A stretch of 56,105 nt of DNA, from contig NZ_FOGF01000011.1 of NCBI RefSeq assembly GCF_900111135.1, forward strand, positions 1 to 56,105, given 5' to 3'. Below, one piece after another: positions 35,560 to 44,608 of the stretch; the stretch's first letter is position 1, and each line of letters begins with the position of its first letter. The notes under the pieces were generated by a model. The model was not told the DNA's origin and made no database searches. It saw only the letters and a program-made list of their open reading frames with translations. Both the position numbers and the translations under genes were made by a program. The stretch is from Granulicatella balaenopterae. GTDB taxonomy: Bacteria; Bacillota; Bacilli; Lactobacillales; Aerococcaceae.

Positions 35560-36693
35560 GTGAATTATTTAGATCATGCAGCAACAACACCAATTCATCC
35601 GGAAGTACAAAAAGCGATTTTTGAAGCGATGAATCATTTTGGGAATCCATCAAGCTTGTATAAGATTGGACGCCTTGAAAAAAAGGTCTTAGCCGATTGT
35701 AAGCAAGTCATTAAAGATGAATTACATGCAGAGAATAGCGATAGCATTATTTTTACAGCTTCAGGATCAGAGGCAAATAATTTAGCAATCAAATCTATTA
35801 TTGCTGAATTTTTTGAAGAAAAGGGGCATTTAATCACATCAAATATCGAACATCCTTCTGTTCGAAAAGTCTTTGAATGGGCAGAGACACAAGGATTTGA
35901 TGTAACATATTTACCCGTTAACGAAGAAGGTTTGCTAAGTGCAGATGAAGTAGCAGCTGCTTTACGTCCGGATACACGCTTAGTCTCAATCATGACGGTC
36001 AATAATGAAGTCGGCTCAATGCAACCGATTAAAGAAGTGGGCGAAGTATTAGTTAAGCACACTGCACGCTTTCATACGGATGCAGTACAAGCTTTTGGTC
36101 AAGAAGCACTAGATGTTAGTGAATTACAAGTAGATTATCTATCTGCATCTGGTCATAAGATTAATGCGCCAAAAGGAATTGGTTTTTTATACAAAAAATC
36201 GTCTGCACCATTATTGCCACTAATTGCGGGTGGAGGACAAGAAGAAGGTTTGCGTGCTGGAACAGAAAATATGCCCTATATTGTTGGCCTTACTGAAGCT
36301 ATCAAGCAAATGGCTGCAAGACGCCCAGAACAAACCACTTTAAATAAAGAATTATTAGCGTATTTACAAGAGCAATTGACTGCAAATGGGATTTCTTTTG
36401 AGATGAATGGCTATAGCGAGTCAAATAGTTCGCATGTATGTAATCTATGGTTAAAAGGTTTAAAAGCAAGTCAATTAATTATTTTATCAGATTTAAAAGA
36501 TGTGATGATTTCTGCAGGTTCTGCTTGCTCAGCAGGTAGTTTAAAGCCAAGTCCGGTCTTAACAGCATTATTCGGCGAAGAGTCTGAGCGGTTACAAGAA
36601 TCAGTTCGAATTTCTTTTGGATTAGGTAGCAAACGCGAAGATATTGATGAATTTATTGCAATTGTTAAGAATTTAGCCAAAAGACAAAAGTAG
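35560..36693 (+). CDS. Cysteine desulfurase family protein (NifS/IscS type)
   Basis: This 377-residue PLP enzyme moves sulfur from cysteine to an active-site cysteine for tRNA thiolation or Fe-S assembly. YLDHAATTPIHPEV at the N-terminus, SGHKINAPKGIGFLY with the PLP lysine (about 200) and ISAGSACSAGSLKPS with the persulfide cysteine (about 325) are intact. In many Lactobacillales the paralogue followed by DUF1831 serves MnmA for 2-thiouridine; the DUF1831 gene is next here, but mnmA is not in the window. The start is GTG 35560 after AAGAAGGG. Exact sulfur acceptor unproven. Confidence 0.92.
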   Translation: MNYLDHAATTPIHPEVQKAIFEAMNHFGNPSSLYKIGRLEKKVLADCKQVIKDELHAENSDSIIFTASGSEANNLAIKSIIAEFFEEKGHLITSNIEHPSVRKVFEWAETQGFDVTYLPVNEEGLLSADEVAAALRPDTRLVSIMTVNNEVGSMQPIKEVGEVLVKHTARFHTDAVQAFGQEALDVSELQVDYLSASGHKINAPKGIGFLYKKSSAPLLPLIAGGGQEEGLRAGTENMPYIVGLTEAIKQMAARRPEQTTLNKELLAYLQEQLTANGISFEMNGYSESNSSHVCNLWLKGLKASQLIILSDLKDVMISAGSACSAGSLKPSPVLTALFGEESERLQESVRISFGLGSKREDIDEFIAIVKNLAKRQK

Positions 36694-36707
36694 CACCTTC
36701 TCTAGGT

Positions 36708-36735
36708 TCAAAAAGTGTCCTAAATATGCTACACT
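36708..36735 (+). promoter_or_regulatory. Promoter of the DUF1831 gene
   Basis: TTCAAA (36708-36713) and TACACT (36730-36735) preceded by TGc form an extended -10 promoter with a 16-base spacer. Confidence 0.6.
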
Positions 36736-36770
36736 AAACAATATAACTTAAAAGAGATGAGGGATTATCA

Positions 36771-37112
36771 ATGGCATTTACACAAACAGCAACACTAAAA
36801 GGCTCAGGTAAAGTCTTTAAAGTATCACCAACAGTTAAAAAATATACATTACGTGATAATGGTTTTACAGAAACTAAGACAGGGAACTTCTTATTTATTC
36901 GCAACTTAGACGATACAATTGAAGATCACCGTGGCCTAAAATTAAAAATCATGGTCAATAAAGATATGACTCAACTAAAAATGTCAACAGTCACTAAAAA
37001 TGGTCTACAAGCCGTTCAATTATATGGCTTAGAACATACTGCAGTAGCAATTGAAAAAACAGAATTCTTATTAGCAGGCTTAGTGGAACGTGGCGTATTA
37101 GAAGAAGCTTAA
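36771..37112 (+). CDS. DUF1831 family protein
   Basis: This 113-residue soluble protein of the DUF1831 family is restricted largely to Lactobacillales and commonly sits beside a cysteine desulfurase, as here. It starts MAFTQTATLKGSGKVFKVSPTVK and continues with alternating beta-like segments (KKYTLRDNGFTET, FLFIRNLDD). No catalytic motif is visible. The neighbourhood suggests a role in tRNA sulfur modification, but that is inference. It has its own promoter, so it can be expressed apart from the desulfurase. The start ATG 36771 follows GATGAGGG. Confidence 0.88.
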   Translation: MAFTQTATLKGSGKVFKVSPTVKKYTLRDNGFTETKTGNFLFIRNLDDTIEDHRGLKLKIMVNKDMTQLKMSTVTKNGLQAVQLYGLEHTAVAIEKTEFLLAGLVERGVLEEA

Positions 37113-37129
37113 GCTTAATAAATACAAGC

Positions 37130-37177
37130 ACAAAAAAAGTTCTATATTAGAATTTCTAATATAGAACTTTATTTTTT
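37130..37177. terminator. Bidirectional intrinsic terminator
   Basis: A perfect 13-bp stem (37138-37150 with 37156-37168) is flanked by an A-run on the left and a T-run on the right. It can stop both the DUF1831 gene and the converging XRE regulator. Confidence 0.9.
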
Positions 37178-37210
37178 GATTTTAGCTCCCACTAAAACAC
37201 TAAAATGACA

Positions 37211-37444
37211 TTATAATTCTGGTAATGGTTTGAAGTGAGCTACAAATGTATTCACATCACCAAAGAATAAGTTCTCTGCCGGTACCTCGTATAATTCTTG
37301 CATTCTCTTACTTAATGAGTAAGGAATGTCGCTTGAGTCACGTTCATATTTGGTTAACGTATCTTTGTTAATCTTCAAATATTTTGATGCCTCCAATAAT
37401 GTCATATTACGATTTACTCGAGCTGCTCTCAAAGTAATAATCAT
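37211..37444 (-). CDS. XRE-family helix-turn-helix regulator
   Basis: This 77-residue DNA-binding protein is little more than one Cro/CI-type HTH domain. LRAARVNRNMTLLEASKYLKI is the first part with the turn, followed by the recognition helix in NKDTLTKYERDSS and the fourth helix SLSKRMQELYEV. The C-terminal tail is short and has no sensor or protease domain. It is transcribed from a perfect consensus promoter with a strong ribosome site (AGGGAGGGG), which suggests high or autorepressed expression. Its target is unknown; the divergent mltG-udk unit shares the upstream region and is the obvious candidate. Confidence 0.9.
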   Translation of the reverse strand: MIITLRAARVNRNMTLLEASKYLKINKDTLTKYERDSSDIPYSLSKRMQELYEVPAENLFFGDVNTFVAHFKPLPEL

Positions 37445-37467
37445 TATATTCCCCTCCCTTTTGCTTA

Positions 37468-37496
37468 ATTATAACTAGAAACACTAAAACTGTCAA
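37468..37496 (-). promoter_or_regulatory. Perfect consensus sigma-A promoter of the XRE gene
   Basis: On the minus strand TTGACA (37496-37491), exactly 17 bases and TATAAT (37473-37468) match the consensus at all twelve positions. RNA would begin about 17 bases before the start codon. Confidence 0.9.
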
Positions 37497-37610
37497 AGGA
37501 TTTATGACATATATTGTAGAAAAAATGGTATTAATTGTTCGTGTTAGTTGATAAAAGTAATGTTTTTAGCAAAAATAAATATTTTTATTCAATTTAGAAT
37601 AGAAATCATG

Positions 37611-37616
37611 TATAAT
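37611..37616 (+). promoter_or_regulatory. Candidate -10 of mltG-udk
   Basis: TATAAT at 37611-37616 is preceded immediately by TG. The -35 is weak. The spacing to the mltG start is 36 bases. Confidence 0.6.
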
Positions 37617-37652
37617 AGATTGAAAATGCATATATTGATATTGGAGGATATT

Positions 37653-38771
37653 ATGGATAAATTACCAATGAATCAAAAAATTAGCAATAGAAAAAAACGT
37701 GAGAAAGAGAAGTCAATTGTTAGTAAGATTGTGACTCGTTTTATATTATTTGGTTTATTACTTATTTTAATTGTCGTTATAATTGGTTCAATGTTTGTTA
37801 GCAATGCACTTAAGCCTGTTGATCCTAATCAGACAGATACAGTCGAGGTGCAAATTCCTACTGGAGCATCGGTATCGCAAATTAGTCAGATTTTAAAAGA
37901 TGGCGATTTAGTTCATAACGCTTCAGTCTTTAAGTATTATGTAAAAATGAAGAATGTTCCTGGATTTAAAGCGGGATATTATCAATTAAGTCCATCGATG
38001 TCTGTTGATGAGATTATAACAAGCTTTATTGATGGGGGAACCGATCAGTCCAGTGCCGCCAAAAAATTATTAGTGCGTGAAGGCGAACAAATAGTCGATA
38101 TTGCTAATGAAGTAAGTAAAGTAACGGATTATACAGCAGAAGAATTCTTAGCTAAGGTAAATGATCAAGATTTTTATCAATTATTAGTGAAAGAATTCCC
38201 ACAATTATTAGGAGATTCTGTTAAGTATCCTAATGTACGTTATCGTTTAGAAGGGTATCTATTCCCAGCAACATATGATATCGATCGTGATAAGACTTTA
38301 CAAATGATTATTACGGAGATGGTACAAAAGACCAATCAAGTAATGAGTAAGTATTATGAAAAAATTGCTGAAGGTAACTTAGATGTTCACCAAATCCTAA
38401 CATTAGCCTCATTAGTTGAAAAAGAGGGAACTGATTTAGACGATCGCAAAAAAATTGCTAGTGTCTTCTATAATCGTTTAAATGCAGATATGATGTTACA
38501 AACAGACGTTGCTGTATCCTATGCATTAGAAGAACATAAAGAAGCTCTAACATATGAAGATTTAGAAGTAGATTCGCCTTATAATTTATACAAATATAAA
38601 GGCTTAGGACCTGGACCATTTAATAATCCTGGCGAACAAGCAATTGCGGCAACAATTAATCCCGATAATACGGATTATTATTATTTCTTAGCAGATATTA
38701 ATACTAAAAAAGTATATTTTGCTAAAACATATGAAGAACATTTAGAATTAAAAAAACAATATATAGATTAG
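37653..38771 (+). CDS. mltG: Endolytic murein transglycosylase MltG
   Basis: This 372-residue membrane-anchored lytic transglycosylase cleaves nascent peptidoglycan strands. The short cytosolic part is very basic (ISNRKKREKEK), one membrane helix follows (about 26-50), then a LysM-like region and the YceG catalytic domain. ILTLASLVEKEGTD holds the catalytic glutamate, and MLQTDVAVSYAL and PYNLYKYKGLGPGPFNNPG are the expected downstream blocks. The start is ATG 37653 behind GGAGG; the frame opens upstream at 37548 with non-homologous AT-rich residues. It is followed by udk after 15 bases, in the mltG-udk-greA order of Firmicutes. Confidence 0.94.
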   Translation: MDKLPMNQKISNRKKREKEKSIVSKIVTRFILFGLLLILIVVIIGSMFVSNALKPVDPNQTDTVEVQIPTGASVSQISQILKDGDLVHNASVFKYYVKMKNVPGFKAGYYQLSPSMSVDEIITSFIDGGTDQSSAAKKLLVREGEQIVDIANEVSKVTDYTAEEFLAKVNDQDFYQLLVKEFPQLLGDSVKYPNVRYRLEGYLFPATYDIDRDKTLQMIITEMVQKTNQVMSKYYEKIAEGNLDVHQILTLASLVEKEGTDLDDRKKIASVFYNRLNADMMLQTDVAVSYALEEHKEALTYEDLEVDSPYNLYKYKGLGPGPFNNPGEQAIAATINPDNTDYYYFLADINTKKVYFAKTYEEHLELKKQYID

Positions 38772-38786
38772 GGGTTTAGGATAATA

Positions 38787-39407
38787 ATGAAAAGACCGAT
38801 TGTAATTGGAGTAACAGGTGGATCAGGTAGTGGAAAAACAAGTGTCAGTAGAAAGATTTTGGAGCATTTCCCAGAATTATCAATTGTAAAAATTGACCAG
38901 GATTACTATTACAAAGATCAATCAGACCTACCATTCGAAGAAAGATTAAAGACGAACTATGATCATCCGTTCGCATTTGACTCAGATTTATTGGTGGAGC
39001 ATTTAAAAAAATTAATTAATTTTGAATCAATTGAAGAACCAGTATATGATTATGAACGCCATACTCGAAGCGATAAAACAATCCACCAAGAACCAAAAGA
39101 TGTTATCTTAATTGAAGGGATTCTAATTTTGGAAGATGAACGCTTAAGAGATTTAATGGATATTAAAGTATATGTCGATACGGATGATGATTTACGTATT
39201 TTGCGTCGTATTAAACGCGATATGGAGGAACGTGGCCGTACACTTGATTCTGTTATTAATCAATACTTATCAGTTGTTAAGCCAATGCATCATCAATTTA
39301 TTGAACCAACTAAAAAATATGCCGATATAATTATTCCAGAAGGTGGTTCAAATGTGGTTGCAATTGATTTAATGACAACAAAAATCGCATCTATTCTAAA
39401 TTCTTAG
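38787..39407 (+). CDS. udk: Uridine kinase
   Basis: This 206-residue enzyme phosphorylates uridine and cytidine in pyrimidine salvage. The P-loop GGSGSGKTS (about 10-18) is followed by [19 protein letters not shown] and [12 protein letters not shown], all typical of the family; [10 protein letters not shown] is the lid. Length is normal. The ribosome site before ATG 38787 is weak (GGGGTTTAGG), and translation may be coupled to mltG. Confidence 0.96.
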   Translation: MKRPIVIGVTGGSGSGKTSVSRKILEHFPELSIVKIDQDYYYKDQSDLPFEERLKTNYDHPFAFDSDLLVEHLKKLINFESIEEPVYDYERHTRSDKTIHQEPKDVILIEGILILEDERLRDLMDIKVYVDTDDDLRILRRIKRDMEERGRTLDSVINQYLSVVKPMHHQFIEPTKKYADIIIPEGGSNVVAIDLMTTKIASILNS

Positions 39408-39417
39408 ACAGAAGGTA

Positions 39418-39446
39418 TTGCAAAGTTATATATAACGTGGTATCTT
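39418..39446 (+). promoter_or_regulatory. Promoter of greA
   Basis: TTGCAA (39418-39423), a 17-base spacer ending in TGg and TATCTT (39441-39446) combine a -35 and an extended -10. The leader is about 60 bases. Confidence 0.75.
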
Positions 39447-39513
39447 TGAATCATTGTACATTTACGTGTATGAAAATACTCGATTTAAAGGTAACCAAAA
39501 GGAGATAATGAAG

Positions 39514-39993
39514 ATGAATGAAAAGACATACCCAATGACTCTTGAAGGTAAAGCAAAAATTGAAGCAGAGTTAGAAGAATTAAAAGTAGTAAAACGTAAA
39601 GAAATCGTAGAACGTATTAAAATTGCACGTAGCTATGGTGACTTATCAGAAAATTCAGAATATGAATCAGCTAAAGATGAACAAGCTTTTGTAGAAGGCC
39701 GTATTTCAACTTTAGAAAAAATGATTCGTTTCGCTGAAATTATTGACGATAATGATGTAGAAAAAGATATTGCTTCTTTAGGACGTAAAGTTACGTTTAT
39801 TGAATTACCTGATGGAGAAGAAGAAACATATACAATCGTTGGTAGCGCAGAAGCTGATCCAATCGAAGGTAAAATTTCAAATGATTCTCCAATTGCTAAA
39901 GGTCTAATTGGTAAAAAAATCGGTGATGAAGTTATTATTTCAACACCTGGTGGAGATATGTCTGTTAAAATTACAGATGTACAATCTGCTTAA
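39514..39993 (+). CDS. greA: Transcription elongation factor GreA
   Basis: This 159-residue factor rescues backtracked RNA polymerase by stimulating transcript cleavage. An N-terminal coiled coil has the tip motif [15 protein letters not shown] with the acidic residues that enter the polymerase channel, and the C-terminal FKBP-like domain shows [15 protein letters not shown] and a final VKITDV. The start is placed at ATG 39514 (nine bases after AAAAGGAG) rather than 39508 or the far upstream 39454. Codons are GAA/AAA-biased, consistent with strong expression. Confidence 0.96.
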   Translation: MNEKTYPMTLEGKAKIEAELEELKVVKRKEIVERIKIARSYGDLSENSEYESAKDEQAFVEGRISTLEKMIRFAEIIDDNDVEKDIASLGRKVTFIELPDGEEETYTIVGSAEADPIEGKISNDSPIAKGLIGKKIGDEVIISTPGGDMSVKITDVQSA

Positions 39994-40002
39994 TTGTAAG
40001 TA

Positions 40003-40040
40003 TTAAGCCATAAGGAATCATCCTTATGGCTTATTTTTAT
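40003..40040 (+). terminator. Intrinsic terminator after greA
   Basis: A perfect 13-bp stem (40004-40016 with 40021-40033) around ATCA is followed by a T-rich tail. Confidence 0.9.
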
Positions 40041-40233
40041 AAATGAATAGGGCTGGATTTGTTTTCATCTTAGCAGATTGATGAGCGTTTCGGCTGATTT
40101 ATCATAAAATTAAACATTTCATTGGCTAGAATGGTAGAATTTTCAGTAAAAATATTGTACTCTAACAAAGAGAGTAATTAGAAATGCAGAAAGTAGGAAA
40201 ATAGAAAATATGAAACGTTTAAAAGGATCGAGT

Positions 40234-41907
40234 ATGACTTTAGCAGAAAGGTTAGAGTCTAAGCAATCTTCCCATGAAAAAATGGTAGAAGGTTCAAGTT
40301 GGTTAACTGCGGGAAGTATGCTATCCAGATTAATGGGTGCATTATATATTATTCCGTGGGGCGCTATGATGGGAGCCAATCGTGATGCAGCGAATGCTTT
40401 ATTTGCAGTTGGGTATAGTATTTATGCTTTATTTATCCAATTATCGACGGCCGGTTTTCCAGCTGCTATTTCTAAGTTAGTGGCCAATTATAATTCTAAG
40501 AAGGAGTATAAGACTGCTTGGGAGTTATTTATTAAGAGTTTGTGGTTTATGATTGGAGCAGGAATTATCTTTGGTGGCATTATGTATGCGATTGCCCCAA
40601 CAGTTGCAGCTTGGAGTCCAGAAACTAATATTGAATATGGGGTAAAAGTTATTCGTTCGCTAGTACCGGCTGTGATGATTATTCCAGCAATGAGCTTGGT
40701 GAGAGGTTTTTATCAAGGATATAATGATATGGCGCCGTCTGCCATTTCGCAATTATTAGAACAATTTGTACGTATTATCTATATGATTGTGATGACCTTT
40801 ATTATTATGAAGATGTTATCAGGAGATTATAGTACTGCTGTGGCTCATTCAACTTTTGCGGCCGTTGTTGGTGCGATTGTCTCGATGATGTACTTAGTCT
40901 ACAAATTATGGCGTGATAAGCCTGGATTAGATGAATTAATGGAAAAAGACGAAAATCCACACAAAATTTCTTCAATTAGTCTATTTGCAGAATTAATTCG
41001 TGAATCTATTCCATTTGTTATTATTACATCAGGAATTCAGTTCGCTTCATTAATTGATATGTTTAGTTATAGTCAATTGCGTGGTTGGTTTGAATCTTTT
41101 AATGTAGACTCAAGTGTAACTGCTGAAATGATTAAGACTGAATATGCGATTTTTAGTTTTAATGCGAATAAGATTATTATGATTATTATTTCTTTGGCAG
41201 TAAGTATAGCAGCGACAGCACTACCATTATTAGCATCTCATTTTGTGGCAGAAGATCATGATGAGGTAAAAGAGATTATTCGCAAAAATACTGGTCTTTA
41301 TGCCTTTATTATGTTCCCTGCAGCAATTGGAATGGCGGTTGTTGCAGCTCCAATGTATAATATTTTTTATTCACCAGATACGATTGGGACGCAAGCTTTA
41401 GTAGTTTCTTGTATTATGAGTATTATTTTAGGAGCTTATACCGTCTTTAGCGCGATGTTACAAGCCGTTCAACAAAATAATGAAGCGATTAAAGCATTAA
41501 TGATTGGACTATTTGCTAAAGTATTATGGCAACCAGTCTGTATTTATTATTTTGCTGTGTCAGGTCCATTATGGTCGACCACATTTGGATTTGCGGTAGC
41601 GAGCTACTATTTAGTCTATCGTTTAAAACAAGTAACAGATTTCGATATTATGGGTACTTTAAAAGATTTAGTACATATTTCAGCGATAACTTTAGCGATG
41701 TTTGTGACCTCATTTGCGACATTGAAGTTAGTCTCATTAGTCTTAAATGTTGATCGTAAATTCCCAGCATTAATAGCCGTCTTAATCGTGGCAGCTGTTG
41801 GTGGGGGAACATATGCTGGTTTAGCTCTAAAAACAAAAATTGCTGATGAAATGCTTGGAAGTAAAGTAGATGGCATTCGTCGCAAACTAAGATTACATAA
41901 AGGATAG
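40234..41907 (+). CDS. murJ: MurJ/YtgP-like polysaccharide or lipid II flippase
   Basis: This protein of about 557 residues has roughly 14 membrane helices and belongs to the MATE-like MOP exporter superfamily, in the branch of Bacillus YtgP (MurJ), which flips lipid II across the membrane for cell-wall synthesis. It opens with a short soluble segment and WLTAGSMLSRLMGALYIIPW, typical of the group; GFPAAISKLVANY and VRGFYQGYNDMAPSAISQ follow. The start is placed at ATG 40234, seven bases after AAAGGA; the earlier ATG 40210 has a poorer site. rsuA follows after 8 bases, matching the ytgP-rsuA neighbourhood. Substrate is inferred from orthology. Confidence 0.85.
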   Translation: MTLAERLESKQSSHEKMVEGSSWLTAGSMLSRLMGALYIIPWGAMMGANRDAANALFAVGYSIYALFIQLSTAGFPAAISKLVANYNSKKEYKTAWELFIKSLWFMIGAGIIFGGIMYAIAPTVAAWSPETNIEYGVKVIRSLVPAVMIIPAMSLVRGFYQGYNDMAPSAISQLLEQFVRIIYMIVMTFIIMKMLSGDYSTAVAHSTFAAVVGAIVSMMYLVYKLWRDKPGLDELMEKDENPHKISSISLFAELIRESIPFVIITSGIQFASLIDMFSYSQLRGWFESFNVDSSVTAEMIKTEYAIFSFNANKIIMIIISLAVSIAATALPLLASHFVAEDHDEVKEIIRKNTGLYAFIMFPAAIGMAVVAAPMYNIFYSPDTIGTQALVVSCIMSIILGAYTVFSAMLQAVQQNNEAIKALMIGLFAKVLWQPVCIYYFAVSGPLWSTTFGFAVASYYLVYRLKQVTDFDIMGTLKDLVHISAITLAMFVTSFATLKLVSLVLNVDRKFPALIAVLIVAAVGGGTYAGLALKTKIADEMLGSKVDGIRRKLRLHKG

Positions 41908-41915
41908 GATAACAA

Positions 41916-42647
41916 ATGAGAATTGATAAATTTTTAGCTAATTGTGGATTAGGGTCTAGATCTGATGTGAAAATCCTTCTAAAACAAAAGCGTGTAGCCA
42001 TTAATCACAAAAAAGTCTCATCTGCTAAGATTCAAATCCAAGAAGAACAAGACCTAGTTACCGTCGATGGAGAAGTCATAAAATACGAAAAGTTTGTTTA
42101 TTATTTATTAAACAAACCAAAAGGCGTTATTAGTGCAACCGAAGATTCCAGTCATGCGACGGTACTCGATTTATTAGATGAGACAGCAAAACAAAAAGAA
42201 GCTTTTCCAGTCGGACGTTTGGATATTGATACGCATGGATTATTATTAATTACTAATAATGGGGCTTTAAGTCATGCCTTATTATCACCCAAAAAACATG
42301 TCGATAAGACGTATATCGCAAAAGTAAAAGGGATTATGACCAAGGAAGATATCGAAAGTTTTGAAAAAGGGATTGTTTTTCGTGATGGAACCAAGTGTTT
42401 ACCAGCTTCTTTAACAGTTTTATCAACTGAGCCAAGTCAAGATACTAGCTTAGTAAAGATTGTGATTAAAGAAGGCAAATTCCATCAAGTAAAGAAAATG
42501 GTCTTAGCTTGTGGTAAGGAAGTCGTTGATTTGCAAAGAGTTAAGATGGGACCATTAGAATTGGATGAAAATCTAGAAAAAGGAGAATTTCGCCGATTAA
42601 CAAAACAGGAACTAGAACTATTTAGTGGTTTTGGTGTAGAATTATAA
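41916..42647 (+). CDS. rsuA: RsuA-family 16S rRNA pseudouridine synthase
   Basis: This 243-residue pseudouridine synthase is probably specific for position 516 of 16S rRNA. The N-terminal S4 domain (MRIDKFLANCGLGSRSDVKILL) precedes NKPKGVISATED and the catalytic motif GRLDIDTHGLLLITN with its aspartate (about 105), then EGKFHQVKKM. It begins 8 bases after the flippase gene and ends at a terminator. RsuA versus RluB cannot be fully settled by eye, but length and the ytgP-like neighbour favour RsuA. Confidence 0.9.
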   Translation: MRIDKFLANCGLGSRSDVKILLKQKRVAINHKKVSSAKIQIQEEQDLVTVDGEVIKYEKFVYYLLNKPKGVISATEDSSHATVLDLLDETAKQKEAFPVGRLDIDTHGLLLITNNGALSHALLSPKKHVDKTYIAKVKGIMTKEDIESFEKGIVFRDGTKCLPASLTVLSTEPSQDTSLVKIVIKEGKFHQVKKMVLACGKEVVDLQRVKMGPLELDENLEKGEFRRLTKQELELFSGFGVEL

Positions 42648-42653
42648 TGAATA

Positions 42654-42677
42654 ACTAGCAGCAATGCTAGTTTTTCT
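42654..42677 (+). terminator. Intrinsic terminator after rsuA
   Basis: AACTAGCA (42654-42661) pairs perfectly with TGCTAGTT (42666-42673) and is followed by T. Confidence 0.85.
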
Positions 42678-42725
42678 CATTTAGTTGTAAATTTATGAAA
42701 TTTATTTAAAAATATTCAAATTTTT

Positions 42726-42755
42726 TTGCTTTATGCTTAACTTACATGATATACT
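42726..42755 (+). promoter_or_regulatory. Promoter of ezrA
   Basis: TTGCTT (42726-42731), 18 bases and TATACT (42750-42755) preceded by TGa are found. A second -10-like string (GATATATT) follows near 42763, so start sites may be multiple. Confidence 0.65.
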
Positions 42756-42818
42756 AACTAATGATATATTAACTATATAGGAACAAAAAATACAAATAAA
42801 TAAGTTGGAGGAATCGTG

Positions 42819-44537
42819 ATGGAAGTCGTTTACTTCTTTTTAACAGTAGTAGTAATTGGATTAATTATTTATGGAGCAATTTATTATTTTAGTCATCAAC
42901 AGACTAAAGAGATTGAAGAGATCAATCAGAAAAAGCAAAAGTTGATGGGGGTACCAATTGCGGATACCTTATATACTTTAAAGAATTTAAGTTTAACAGG
43001 ACAAACAAAGCGTTCATATGAATCATGGCAAGCATCTTGGCAAACAATTACCAGATTCCGCTTCCCAGAGATTGAAGCAACAATCGTGGCAGCAGAACAA
43101 TATATTACAAAATATAACTTTGTGAAGGCAAAACAAACCATCAAAGAAGCTAATGAGTTAATTGATGAAACAAAAAAAGATGTTGATAAAGTCTATTCAG
43201 CATTACAAAAATTATTAGAAAGCGAAAAACAAAATAGAGCAGAACAAGAAGCTTTACAAGAACGCTATACAGCATTACGTAAAGAATTATTAGCTCATAG
43301 CGTTATATTTGGCGATGCATTAGAAAGCCTAGAAAAACGCTTATCGTATTTAGAATTAGATTTTACAAAATTCAATACATTAACGAATGAAGGCGACCAC
43401 TTAGAAGCTAAAGAAGTCTTAACTCGCATTCAACATGAAATGGATGAATTTGAACATATTATTGAAGAAGTTCCTAAGTTATTAAAAGAATTAGAGACAG
43501 AATTGGATGAAGAGATTTTAGACTTACAAGATGGATATACTCGCATGGTAGAAGAAAACTATCCATTCGGTAAGACTGATGTTGCAGGTAAGATTCGTGA
43601 TGTGATGGCCATTGTTGAAAAAGCTAGAAAATTAGTGATTACTACTGATTTAGAAGATGCTCGTCAACAAATGGATAAAGCCAGTCGTGAAATCGAGACC
43701 CTATACAGTATTATGGAAGCAGAATTAGCAGCCAAACAATATGTTGTAGCCAACCAAAAAACAATCGCAATGCAATTAAAACGTATTATCGATGCTAATC
43801 GTTATGTCAGCATTGAAATTGATCGTGTCTCACAAAATTATATCCTATCGCATAACGAGACTGCCCAAGTGAATGAATTCGAAGCACAATTAACTCGTGA
43901 ACAAGAATCATTAAATCACTACACAGAAGAAATGGAAAATGCGACAGTACCATTTACAACAGTGGAAGAATACTACCACTTAATAATGAACAAATTGCAA
44001 GAAATCGATGGTAAACAACGTGCTTTAGTTGCCGAACTAGCTGACTTGAAGAACCAAGAAAGACAAGTTCGTGATAACTTAGATGACTATGAATTATCAT
44101 TACGTAATATGAAACGTACTATAGAAAAATATCACTTACCAGGTTTGCCAAAAGAATATTTACAAATGTTCTTTGCTACAACGAATAAAATTGAGCAATT
44201 AGCCCAACACTTTAATCGCGTTAAAATTGATATGCGTGAAATTAATCAAATCGATGCCAAAATTAAAGATGACATTGAGCAATTAGAAGATGAAACACAA
44301 TCAATTATTGATAATGCTCGCTTAACAGAGTATATGATTCAACACGCTAATAGATACCGCTTATCAAATCCTGAAATTGAACAAGCCATTAATAGCGCGT
44401 TAGAACAATTCAATAGTCATTTCTATTATGCAGAAGCTTTAAGAACAATTGAAACAGCACTTAATGCGGTTGAACCAGAAGCTGGCAAACGTGTTAGAAA
44501 TGCTTATGCATATGATAAAAACAACCAATTATTTTAG
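42819..44537 (+). CDS. ezrA: Septation ring formation regulator EzrA
   Basis: This 572-residue division protein restrains FtsZ ring assembly and links it to cell-wall synthesis. One N-terminal membrane helix (about 4-24) is oriented with the long remainder in the cytoplasm. That remainder is an almost continuous series of spectrin-like coiled-coil helices, with heptad patterns throughout. Near the C-terminus IQHANRYR corresponds to the conserved QNR patch. Length matches the family (about 565-575). The start is ATG 42819, behind GGAGGA; GTG 42816 is one codon earlier. A terminator and an ABC-F gene follow. Confidence 0.95.
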   Translation: MEVVYFFLTVVVIGLIIYGAIYYFSHQQTKEIEEINQKKQKLMGVPIADTLYTLKNLSLTGQTKRSYESWQASWQTITRFRFPEIEATIVAAEQYITKYNFVKAKQTIKEANELIDETKKDVDKVYSALQKLLESEKQNRAEQEALQERYTALRKELLAHSVIFGDALESLEKRLSYLELDFTKFNTLTNEGDHLEAKEVLTRIQHEMDEFEHIIEEVPKLLKELETELDEEILDLQDGYTRMVEENYPFGKTDVAGKIRDVMAIVEKARKLVITTDLEDARQQMDKASREIETLYSIMEAELAAKQYVVANQKTIAMQLKRIIDANRYVSIEIDRVSQNYILSHNETAQVNEFEAQLTREQESLNHYTEEMENATVPFTTVEEYYHLIMNKLQEIDGKQRALVAELADLKNQERQVRDNLDDYELSLRNMKRTIEKYHLPGLPKEYLQMFFATTNKIEQLAQHFNRVKIDMREINQIDAKIKDDIEQLEDETQSIIDNARLTEYMIQHANRYRLSNPEIEQAINSALEQFNSHFYYAEALRTIETALNAVEPEAGKRVRNAYAYDKNNQLF

Positions 44538-44548
44538 TTAGGATAATG

Positions 44549-44584
44549 GTCATCTGGAATATCGTATTTCAGGTGACTTTTTTT
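44549..44584 (+). terminator. Intrinsic terminator after ezrA
   Basis: A 13-bp stem (44549-44561 with 44565-44577, two G-U) with loop TCG is followed by seven T. Confidence 0.9.
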
Positions 44585-44608
44585 ATTAGTATAGTGAGGA
44601 GAGATAGG

